Below are positions 10,210 through 20,400 of a stretch of 64,000 nt of DNA, one piece after another. How positions within the stretch are numbered: position 1 is the stretch's first letter; each line of letters opens with the position of its first letter. The notes under the pieces are model-generated. The model worked only from the letters and a program-made list of their open reading frames with translations. It was not told the DNA's origin and did not search any database. The position numbers and the translations under genes were made by a program. The stretch covers positions 74,833,501 through 74,897,500 of the forward strand of contig CM042028.1 in assembly GCA_023525975.1 (NCBI GenBank), in the 5' to 3' direction. This DNA is from Smallanthus sonchifolius. Lineage: Eukaryota; Streptophyta; Magnoliopsida; Asterales; Asteraceae.

Positions 10210-10765
10210 AGGTGGATGGTGGGGGCAGCGACAACGAGCTAGTGGTGACTACAAACAATGGTCGTGGATGGTACTAACTCATTTGCATCTGATTTAAATT
10301 AGCATGTTTTATAAAAGTTAACAGTTTTGACATGTCATATGATTTTAGTAAGCCCATGTTGATACGTTCTATAATTTGAATGGACTCAAATTAACCCATG
10401 TATAAATTTTTTTTTTACCCAAATCAACTTATTCTTTAAAAAATGAGTCATGATTGTCACGTATTTGATTATTTATTCATTTAGTAGCTAATATACACAA
10501 GCTATGTGGTGGAGGCGGCAACATTGATGGTGGTGGATGGCGGGGGCAGTGGTGACAACAAACAATGGTCGTGAATGGTGCTAATCTATTTGGATCTGAT
10601 TTAAATTAACATATTTTATAAGAGTCAGCCGTTTTGATATGCTATATGATTTTACTAAGCCCTCATTGACACCCTCAAATTAACCCATATATAAACTTTT
10701 TTTTTTATCCAAGTCATGATTGTCAGTCAATTAATTATTTATTTATTTAATGGATAATACATACT
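10202..10765. repeat. Diverged tandem duplication of about 300 bp
   Basis: Unit one (10210-10500) and unit two (10533-10765) share GGTGGATGG(T/C)GGGGGCAG, ACAAACAATGGTCGTG and ATCTGATTTAAATTA in the same order. They are non-coding. Confidence 0.75.
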
Positions 10766-11464
10766 TTCAATTTGTACTTATTTCGAGAATTTATACAAGA
10801 CAAGTCGACTAGAATTGAATTTTCAAGGTATGAAGATGGGTTTTTGGTAATAATATATTGTCTTTTTCAAAAATAAAAATGATCTAAGTATTTAATTTAC
10901 ATATTTAAATTATTAAAAATAATATATAATTTGAATCCGCCCAATTTTAAAGAAATCAATTGACATTACCAAAAACATATATTTGGCCAGCGTAAGGGTC
11001 AGCACTCAGCAGCGGGGGGTGCCAATGAAAACAACGTCAGCGAGAATAAAATGTTCCACGTTAACATCTTTTGACCCACACCACAATTTCTTTTCATCGA
11101 TAACGTGGACTACTGCCTAACCCATCCCTCACCTTTAAAAATACACTTTACGTCCTCCATCTTACCGTAATGCTCAAATTAACCCCTATTTAATTAAACT
11201 AGTCGTGTTCGAGTTAGTATGTTTAAACTGTTTAATTTAACAAGTAAATTTGATTGAAATTGTAAATAAAAGATGAGTTTTACAATGTCAACCTACCAAC
11301 TCGTTTAGGACCCGGTTAACCCATTTATAACCCGCCAACATGTTTACAAATTGTCAAATTGTTTGACTTGTTTATATAAATATGTTCACCCATGAATCTC
11401 TATTCATATTTTGAGTGTGTATGGTTTATGGTTAATATCATAGATTCTGTTCAGGGTCATCTAC
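10766..11464. other. Intergenic, nothing recognised
   Basis: AT-rich DNA with words such as AACCCGTTTA and CCCGCCAACATG near 11200-11400 that recall a degraded MITE. No gene or intact repeat was seen. Confidence 0.4.
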
Positions 11465-11472
11465 TTCGACCC

Positions 11473-11763
11473 AAGGTTGTATAAATCGCTAGGCGCTAGT
11501 CGGTCGGTGGGGTACCGACTAGCGATTAATCGGGATTAATTTGGATCGGAATTTTTATATGTAATTTTCAATTTTATATATATACATACATTTTTATATG
11601 TATTTTTCAAGAACGCCGGAAGTGCCAGCTGCCACCGATTTTTGGCCGATTAGGACCGCCTTTGACCGCCTAGCGATTAATTGACCAATTCAGTGAAAAT
11701 TCCTAGGAAGACTTTCGATTAACGATTAGTCGCCAATAGTCGTGATTTTTGCAACCTTCCTAG
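11473..11763. mobile_element. MITE of the TTGTATAAATCGC family
   Basis: The ends AAGGTTGTATAAATCGCTAG and (reverse complement) AAGGTTGCAAAAATCACGAC are inverted repeats. TTCGACCC is present on both sides (11465-11472 and 11764-11771), with five extra bases CCTAG on the right. It is related in sequence to the element at 54889-55266. Confidence 0.75.
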
Positions 11764-12041
11764 TTCGACCCGACATAATTTTCATCCTTGATCAAAATTA
11801 ACATACTATTATTTACCCTTTTATCTTCTACTTTTTTTTATTTAAAGTGTTAATTAATGTTTATAAGTTAATCAACTATGTAATAATTATTTTAATACTA
11901 GATTTTTTAAGCTTTTTTTTTTATTCTACTTTTTTCTCAATATGGATATTTTTCCCGTATAGAAATTAATTCTATTATTAAAGTATATATTAAGTTAAAA
12001 TCTGCTCAAGCTATTTAAGTCACTTGATGTGAAATATACAT

Positions 12042-12216
12042 TTTTTTTAACGGCAACACCTAGATATTATAGGATAATTGGGTTTCTTTGGGGTAACATC
12101 TAGAACATCCAGGGCAGCCCACCCCAGGAGGAACCCTCCAACTGGGTAAACCCCCTGACATGGCGACAAACCCCTTTTTTGCTGTGGCCAGGATTCGAAC
12201 CCAAAACCTCTACGGT
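12042..12216 (-). mobile_element. 5'-truncated tRNA-derived SINE with 15-bp target duplication
   Basis: The identical 15-mer ATGTGAAATATACAT lies at 12027-12041 and 12217-12231. Between them the minus strand has a B-box-like GGGTTCGAATCCTGG, a body and a terminal A run. The A-box half of the head is missing. The body matches the fuller copy at 51091-51300. Confidence 0.85.
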
Positions 12217-12382
12217 ATGTGAAATATACATAGCAATTATTAAACTATATACACGTCACCTACTCTTATAAGGGATTCAAATGCTAATCATCCATAAGAC
12301 GAAGGTTCAAATTGAAAATATAAACATCTTATTAGTACTTTCCTTAGTCCTCACATATCACATTTCTATTTTCTAACGTTCA

Positions 12383-13940
12383 ATGGCTTTGGCTGCTCGG
12401 CCAATTGTTTGCCATCTAAAGTCAGACAAACCGGCGGTTCAAAAAGATGAGCTTCCGGCTGGACCGATCCCTTCACTCCCGGTTCAGAAGGCTAGGCTGA
12501 CAAATACAGCCGCCATAGAGGCCGATAGCGGGAAGATCTTGTTGCAACCACGGGTATGCACACTTAGATCCTACGGTTCAAATAGGTTTGGAGTGATGAA
12601 GATGCGGGACACAGACGGTGGTGACGATGATGAAGTATCGCGATTCTTCGAGATGCTTTCAGAGTACATAGAGAGTTCAAAAAAGAGCCAAGACTTTGAA
12701 ATCATATCGGGTCGTCTAGCCATGGTATTATTTGTTGATGTATTATTTGTATTTATTAGTATTTGGAAGAAAGAAAATCGAATAAACGAACCATAATTGA
12801 AGCATCGAGAAAGATGAACAATAATAATTGAACCAAATAAACAGTTGGTTCGGTAATGATTTTTTGATAATTGATTGTTATGGTTCAATTATTTATGTTC
12901 AAGTGCTTAAAAATAATATTTTATTTATCAGAAAGTTTTATTAAATTTTTTTATAAATAACTTATTAATGATCTTTTATAAATTAAACGGTTTGTTAATA
13001 TTTTATTTCACCCAAAATATAATTGAATTATTAATTAAAATTAGCTTTGATCCATTCACATTCATAGTCGGCGGTTAAATGATAGTTAACCAAATAAATC
13101 AAACTATCTTTTTTGATAACCGAATTAACTGAATCATTTATACGTGAAACCGATATGAAAATCTAAAATTCAAAACATCTGTTAGGTTCCGTTTTAGCCA
13201 AACTCATGCTCCCCTATCTTTATTAGGCATCTAAAAAATATACTGAAAATTGAAATCACAAAGAACTTCTGGTTAGATGTGAGAAAATGGACGAACTAAA
13301 TAACAAATCAACTCTTTTTATCTAGGATAAAATATAATTCAAAATCAACTAAAATATAGCTATTAAAAAAATTAATGTACCCAATACTTGACTTAGCTTT
13401 AGCATTTACGCAGGGTTCAGAGAGAAGCCTGATCGCTTCACGATCTGATATATTTACAAAAACATTTTCTCCTAGTTATGTTTGAAATTTTAATTGTAAC
13501 CCGACTGGAATGTTTTTATATGATTTAATATCATTTTCTCCTTCTGGTTATAGCATATCAATTACATCAAATGGTAATTAAATAAAATTTTATTTCATTA
13601 CATGATAAACAAAATAATTTTACAATAAACCTACATTTATAACATCCCTAATTATGATTTATTGCTATAGATTGTATTTGCAGGGACAGTGACAATGGAA
13701 GTTGTGACAGGTAACTCACTATTTGGAAAGACCGATTTACAAGGAATTGAGGAAGGTGCAGGGGCGTGTTTGGCCGCCATAGCATTTGCAGCAGCTTTTG
13801 CTTGGTTCTCGAGTGCCCGTACTAGAGTAGGGCGAGTCTTCTCGGTCCGTTGCAGTACCTTTATAGATTCTCTTATCGACCAAGTCGTTGATGGGATGTT
13901 CTATGAAACCGATATCAACGATTGGATCGATGACATTTGA
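12383..13940 (+). CDS. SEP2: Stress-enhanced protein 2, chloroplastic (SEP2), two exons
   Basis: SEP2 is a two-helix light-harvesting-like protein of the thylakoid membrane, linked to photoprotection under high light. Exon 1 starts at 12383 and runs to RLAM at 12713-12724 or beyond. It carries a plastid-targeting start, LLQPRVCTLRSYGS, and the LHC-type helix motif FEIISGRLAM. Exon 2 (13684-13940) encodes TVTMEVVTGNSLF, a second hydrophobic helix (ACLAAIAFAAAFAWF) and SFIDSLIDQ-like IDSLIDQVVDGMFY, ending at TGA 13938-13940. The frame across the intron needs exon 1 to end one base into a codon. The natural join, after VLFV at 12737, has no GT. The nearest GT in that phase is at 12759, which would add seven residues to helix 1 and give 210 residues against about 202 in the Arabidopsis protein. 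The gene is clear; its exon 1 border is not. Confidence 0.85.
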
Positions 13941-14382
13941 AAAGTAAAACCGTCAAAAACTTGAAGACGGGAAATGAAGGGATTCGGGTGTTTATCACCA
14001 ACTATGTGTAATTACGGGTATGACAAATTGTATAGGTCATGAAGACGGTTTACAGACTCGGTAGAATACTGTAAACCGATATACGTAGATGAGAAAATAC
14101 AAGGTGGTGTACGAAAACGGTATACTTTTTAGCCTTTATTAGTACTTTGTGTACTATTTTCCTTTATAATGATGTTATAAGCATGTAAACTGTATCTCGT
14201 AAGAATCATGAGATGTAACATTAATCAACTATATAACATTAATCAACTATATAGTTTGTATCGATTAAAATATATTAAGATTTTGTATGCTTGTCATTTC
14301 TTTATGTCTTGTTCTTATATATGTTTTTAATACTGGATATTTGTTACTGGTTGTTTATTGCATGCCTGTTTTATATAATTCT
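13941..14382 (+). other. SEP2 3' flank
   Basis: Probable 3' UTR. The sequence contains AT-rich words and a repeated ATTAATCAACTATATA near 14220-14260. I cannot place the cleavage site. Confidence 0.4.
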
Positions 14383-14495
14383 CAAGCCGAGGGTCTATCT
14401 AGGTACAACCTCTCTACCGTTTGCCCTCATCCATCATCCCTGAAACCTACTCTTTGAGCGAGATTTTGCTGGGTATGTTTGTATGTTTGTTTGTG
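14383..14495 (+). mobile_element. Au-like SINE 3' end, degraded
   Basis: GCCGAGGGTCTATC, ACAACCTCTCTACC and GCTGGGTATGTTTGTATG follow each other as in the 3' part of plant Au/TS SINEs. The tRNA-like head is absent. The 65-residue frame over it is not a gene. Confidence 0.6.
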
Positions 14496-15452
14496 TTTGC
14501 AATTTTGTTTCGGGCATTATTATTACAAACCAACAGTCCTTTGTCGAGCGGTATTGAAGGTGCACCACTGGTTCAAGGTAAGAGGCCGAGAACAAACAGT
14601 TGCGTTAACAATAATTAACTGAAAAACTTTACGAAGTTAGTGAATTGGACTAAAAACGTTAAGAAATATAACATTAGGGACTCAGAGTGTTAGGGGTGCA
14701 CTGAACCTGTTAAGACCATCAAACCTCAGGGACTAAAACTGCATTTTACTCAATATATTAAGTAACATAACACTAAAATCGATAAAAAATCATACTTTTA
14801 TTTTGCTTGACATTCTCAACTGAGCATCGTTTCGACTACCATAAGAGCATTCATATCCCATTCCCCATTGTTGCTACAACGAATCTTGGGGTCTGCTCAC
14901 ACTGAGCCCGGACATGTCATAACCGATGTATGGTCAGGGTGGGACTTGCGTAACAGTGCAAAGATAGGGAGATCTAGTTCAGATTCATCTTCTGTGATGG
15001 TTTAGAGTTCTTCTTTGTCTTCCCGAATACAACCTCGTTAGAGGGTCCAAGGGGCTGAAGCCCCGAGGACACTATGACGCCCCAATCTTTCGATGGACTG
15101 ATATATATTCATGTATATATTTCATGAGTATAAAGATATTATGTATATAGAACTATAGATAGAGAGTAGAGAGAGGGTATAATAAATCTTTCCTATAACT
15201 TATCTTAGATCTTACATGATATGACCTTTTTTTTTGAACGACGACTTTCATTCGTTGAGTGACAGTCGCATATCCGACAAGTCGGAGACCCATCACCCCT
15301 CAATACCTGACCACTACGTTGTCTGAACCGGGCCCGCGAGTTATAATGAAAGTGATTAAGGAAAAATTTAGGGCTAAAAGTATATACTAGGTAATGATAA
15401 AAAAATTTCGATAAAAACATTTAGAAATATCATATAAATAATAAATATTTAT
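14496..15452. other. Intergenic, remnants only
   Basis: GGGACTCAGAGTGTTAGG and CCTCAGGGACTAAAACTGCA near 14675-14750 look like the end of a decayed transposon. At 15222-15345 a T run followed by TGACAGTCGCATATCC and CCGGGCCCGCGAG resembles a SINE tail. No gene was seen. Confidence 0.4.
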
Positions 15453-15789
15453 AGGCAAATTAGATTTTAATAACCTAAACTATGACACATTGGCCGATAA
15501 TAATCCATACTAACAATTTGGCCGACGACAATGATAACTTTCACTTTTGTTGTCAAGGGCAGTCCCAGTAGAATGATCATTATAGATTTACACTCTATTT
15601 ATACTTGTTTTGTTGATTTTGAACGAAATGGAGAAACATACAAGCGTAAATCGAGTGCAAATATACGATGATTATGCTACTTGAACCGACATTGACAACA
15701 AAAGTGAAAGTTAAGACTGTCACTGACCAAATTATTAGTATTAATTATTATCGATCAATTAGTAACAATTTAAGTTATTAAAATTTGTC
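15453..15789. mobile_element. Palindromic MITE, AGGCAAATT family, copy 1
   Basis: The ends AGGCAAATTAGATTTTAATAA and (reverse complement) GACAAATTTTAATAACTTA form inverted arms. Inside, CTTTCACTTTTGTTGTCA and its reverse complement TGACAACAAAAGTGAAAG face each other. Two more copies lie at 33992-34346 and 52810-53173. Confidence 0.75.
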
Positions 15790-15792
15790 ATT

Positions 15793-15875
15793 AGGGTTGG
15801 TGACCTAGTAATAAAGAAAAATCCTTTAGGAACACGGGGTCATAGGTTCAAGCCACTTCCACAAAAATAAAAAAA
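15793..15875 (+). mobile_element. Short tRNA-like SINE remnant
   Basis: GGTGACCTAGTAATAAAG is an A-box-like stretch, CATAGGTTCAAGCC a B-box-like one, followed by an A-rich tail. It is too degraded to be a functional tRNA gene. Confidence 0.5.
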
Positions 15876-16119
15876 ATTATATTTAAATATTTTTTATTAA
15901 AATCCAATTTACCGTATCTTATGGCTATATTTATTTAGATCACTTGCTTCCATATTATAAAGATACTTTAAAAACCAACGTCTTAGGAACAGTTCTTTGT
16001 TGTGATAGGATGTGCATGACACGTGGCAAGCTTAGATTGGTTATATTTTTTTTTGGAAAAATCACTTTATTGTGTGGTTAGATAGATTTTATTGTACTTT
16101 GAAACCAAAAATAGAAACT

Positions 16120-16190
16120 GGTTGGGCTGGTAAGGCACTAGCCTCTCCTACCCTTTGACCTGGGTTCGAATCTTGTGGCAGCATCCTTGT
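16120..16190 (+). mobile_element. SINE head, 71 bp, with flanking 8-bp repeat
   Basis: GGGCTGGTAAGGCACTAGCC and GGGTTCGAATC are the A and B boxes of a tRNA-derived promoter. TAGAAACT flanks it on both sides (16112-16119 and 16191-16198). There is no acceptor stem, so I do not call a tRNA gene. Confidence 0.55.
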
Positions 16191-16759
16191 TAGAAACTAA
16201 GATTAAAGGAAAACGACCATGAATAGTGTCATGTACTTGCGTGGAAGCCTTCGATTGGTTTTTTGTTTTACTGTTGCCACGTTTCTCTTTCTTTCCTTCT
16301 GGTCAAAATGGTTAACATATTTCACAATGTTTCTTTATTTGACCAGCAAAGTCAGACTTTCAAGTTCCAATACATTTTTGTGTCATCACTGAGTTCAAAC
16401 AAATACAATAATGTTTGCTCTTTTGCCTATTCAAAATTAGAAACTAAGATAAGTGCCACGTGGTTTTTTTTAATATTTTTATTTTTAACCTTATAGTATA
16501 TATATAAAATGCGTTTTTAACCCGTTTCATTTTTTATTATTTTCTTTTTTCTTTAATAACTTTCGTTCGATAACATTTTTTAAAATACGAAGTACGCAAC
16601 TATGTGTAGTTTTTTTTGTCAACGTTTCGATATAGTTTTTTTTACAACGGAGTTGTATTCAAAATCTATTTTTTTCGTTGTCTATAGCGAGTGTCGTTAC
16701 CGTTGTGGTACCGTTACGAGTCGAACCTATTAACGGCGAACAACATCATTGTCAATATT

Positions 16760-17035
16760 GGTATTATCGGGATCCATATCGGTATTTGCCTTATGGTTTT
16801 CGACGACCCGAGGCGGTATTTTTTTAATTCGTTTTTTCTCTTTTTATTATTTAGTTTTATGTTTCCTTTCTATTAACATTATTTTTACCGTTACGCCTAC
16901 ATTATCGGGATCCCTATCGGTATTCGCCTTATGGTTTTCGAAGACCCGAAGCGGTATTTTTTTAATTCGTTTTTTCCCTTTTTATTTAGTTTTCTGTTTC
17001 CTTTCTATTAACATTATTTTTACCGTTGCGCCTAC
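16760..17035. repeat. Tandem repeat, two units of 138 bp, upstream of DRG1
   Basis: ATCGGGATCC(A/C)TATCGGTATT, GCCTTATGGTTTTCGA and GCGGTATTTTTTTAATTCG occur at 16766 and again 138 bp later. The region 16480-17340 has no supported gene. Confidence 0.8.
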
Positions 17036-17459
17036 ATTTTCGTTTAAATTTTATTAACGATGGGCCCGACACCATTTTCTATAATAACTATCGTTCGTTA
17101 AACTTTTTAAAATAATGGAATGCGCCGCTTTCTTAAGCTTTTTATGTCAACGTTCTGTTAAAATTTTATTGAAGACTAAGTTCAATTCAAATTCGAGTGT
17201 TTTTTTGGTATCGTACACTGTAACGAGTCTGAGATTTGATGTAAGTTTTATCAACGTAAACGAGTCAAACCAACCCGTCGCGAAACACGGGGTAAAAACT
17301 AGTTTTATTAAAAAAAAACCCTACTCTACTCATTTCATGTAATTACATCGATTTTTCCCTGAACAAAATAGGGTTTTTGAGTCCGTCTTCTTTAACGCTC
17401 TTCATACCAGCTAAATCTATTTACTACGAAGCAACAGCTACTAGCTATCTGCTTCAACA

Positions 17460-20400
17460 ATGGCGACCGTTATGCAGAAAATCAAAGATATCGAAGATGA
17501 GGTATCATCCCTATCTAATCTATATACTTTCGTATTTCCATCTGCTCTCATAACTCGTATCCCGTATAGGAAATAGTTCGCGAACCCTAGAAACATCGCT
17601 ACGCCTTCGTAAAAACAGTGTTAATTTAGTAATCGAATTTGGGCTTTCATTGATTTGTTTATCTTCAATCGATGTGATCCGATCGTAGTTATCCGAGATT
17701 ACCGCCTTGGTTCATTTAGATACAACGGTTCTGCTGAAAAGCTGCAATTTGAGTTTGATGTGAAAGGGCTTACTATTTAACTTCAATATTTATACGGCAG
17801 TTTTGCAAAAGTATGTAATCTGCTGCAGTGAAAACTCATTTTGGATGGCCAATTTTGAGAAGGGAATTTGCTTGTGTAAATATTCTATAAAATCTGTATA
17901 AAACTGGCATGTGAGCACTAAGGTTTAATCTCAAGAACCCAAGGGTATCAAGGGAAGAAGCCATATCCTTGTTCTAAGAGAAGACCTGCATTTTGAATGT
18001 TTATGGGAAATATATGTATCACAACTTGAATAAACACAGGCTGTTTTTAAGAAATTTAAAATCACTTTTGCATTTGGAAAGTACTGTACTGAACTCAATG
18101 GGTCAACATTTGACCCTTTATTTGAGGACGGGGAGGATTTAATTTTGATTGGAGTAATCAACTAATCGTTAAGTTAGTGTGGTAGAAAATAAGGCTCTCT
18201 CAGAAAAGTATTTGTTTCCTGTTTGTATAAACTTTAAACTGTAAAGTACTGTTACTGGTGAAGACGAGGCTCCCAAAAGCACGATTATATATGTGTTTTT
18301 CTTTCTCTGCTATTTGAAGTGTGCACATGTGATAGCTGTAAGAACAACTGCCATGGGTATGAAGCTGTTAGCTGCTAGCAGAGCGTGCTATTTTTTCGCT
18401 CTTGTATATGTGTTAGTAGTGTGAAAGTTTTGACTATTTGTGGTGTGAGAGCATCATTAGTTCTTAATCCAATGAGTAGAAGACTAGAATCTCAGCTATA
18501 TACATGCTGAAACTCTGAAAGCCTGCAAATGGAGTTATTGTTCTTCTTTAAGTTAGCATTTTCCATTTCCCCGCCTATTTTTATCCATGAGACTATCTGG
18601 TGGTTGAAATCGACATATTATAGAAATACCCATGCTTGTTAGAAGTTTCTTTTAGCTTGGGCCCTACAGTAGGTTTCAAGTTGTTAGTTGCCTAATGCAG
18701 GATCTTGATTTATTGTTTCTTGGTGAATTGTTGAGGTGGAAAATTGAAATTATACATTCATGGAATCAATTGTTTTGAAAAGACATGAAAGATAGACGTG
18801 TCAAAGGAAGAAACTAACCAGACATATATATATATGAAAATGGATCACATTCAAAAGTTGTCATTGAAGGAGCAGCTAAACATAATTTTCTCTTACTACC
18901 TTACAAGTTTATATCATCCTTAGACTTTTCATCCATCTTGGTGACTAGTGTGCCTTAGCTCCATCTTTGCTGGCATTATGTATTTATGTGTATGGTCATG
19001 GCATTCGAGGTCAAAAAGTTGCTTATAGACACATCTTATCCGTAGTAGGTTAACCCCTCGTTAAGTTTACTCACTTTGTAGTCGATCTAGGTTGGCCATT
19101 GGAAGAATAAACATTAGAGGTCAGCCAAATACGTATGTTTGGATTTCATGCAGGGTAGATGCTAATATAGAGCTTTTGTGTTGAGGTAATTCATCGAGAG
19201 GTAGTATAAGGTCCTGTGTAGGGCGAAGGCAACATATTGCAGACTGCAGTTGATCAAAATTTTGATTTTTAAGGAAGAAGGTGGTTTGTTTTAGTTTTTG
19301 TAATACATAGTCCATATTAGTTTTTGAAATATAGAGCTTTTGTGTTTCGGTAATTCGTCGATAGCGATGGTATAAGGTCCAGTGTAGGGCACATACAACA
19401 TATTGCAGGTAACAAAATTTTGATTTTTAAGGAAGAAGGTGGTTTGTTTTAGTTTTTTGTAATACGCAAGTCCATATGAAGTGACCCATGGAGTGACTGG
19501 ACATGTAAAAGTGATTTTGAGTTTAAGGTTCTGATTTTATCGGTTTGGGGGGAAATTGAGTTTTGATCCTTGCTTCCCATAGTAGATGCAATGTTTTGGG
19601 CTATACAAATATAAAGTTTTTGGACTAAAATGTGTGACACGACACCTTTTGTAAATGATTACTATGGGTCCAAATATGACTGGCATTTATTTTTAAAAAG
19701 GTTAAAGTTAAGAGACTTTGCATTTAATATGGAACATCACTAATTAATGCCAGTTATAAATTGCTTCATGGAACTTCAGATTAAGAGCTATTTAACTGAT
19801 TAGAATTTTAGTCTCTACTTAATTTGTATGAACCGGAAAGTGTTTTCAAAATCTGTGATTTGTTAGCAAAAGTGTTAAATTTATAAACTTGGATCTTACT
19901 ATTGTAGAATATACATAGCGAGTAGAATTGAATGATCTTTATGAACTACTCTATTAAACTTCATCTAGAAGGTAGTTAGGGGTGTTGTTTAGTAAAATAT
20001 GCCCAACTATCCAAAAAGAACAAGCTGTTAATTCTGTAAGTGATTTAAACATTCACATTTACATTGTCTACCATTTGGTGCTACATATGGCATTTGCTAA
20101 GGTGATAATCTACTGTTAACCTTAGCTAGAAACTTACCCTGTTTGCTCCGAATATATATTTTTAAGAAAAGACAAATTACTATTTTATATATTATGTGAT
20201 GATTACTTTTTCTAGTATGTTAGGAACAACGTGGCGCAGCGGAATCAACACACACACATGCACAAACAATAATCACGCGGTACAGAAAAATAAACGACAG
20301 AAGAATTTTACGTGGTTCGGTCCCACTGGGGGACCTACGTCCACGGGCTGCAACTAAGTTATTTCATTAAGCTCTAGGCACATAAATTACAATTACAACA

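Noticed and set aside
16120..16190. Functional tRNA gene
   Set aside because: A and B boxes are present but no acceptor stem pairs, and it is flanked by a target-like duplication.
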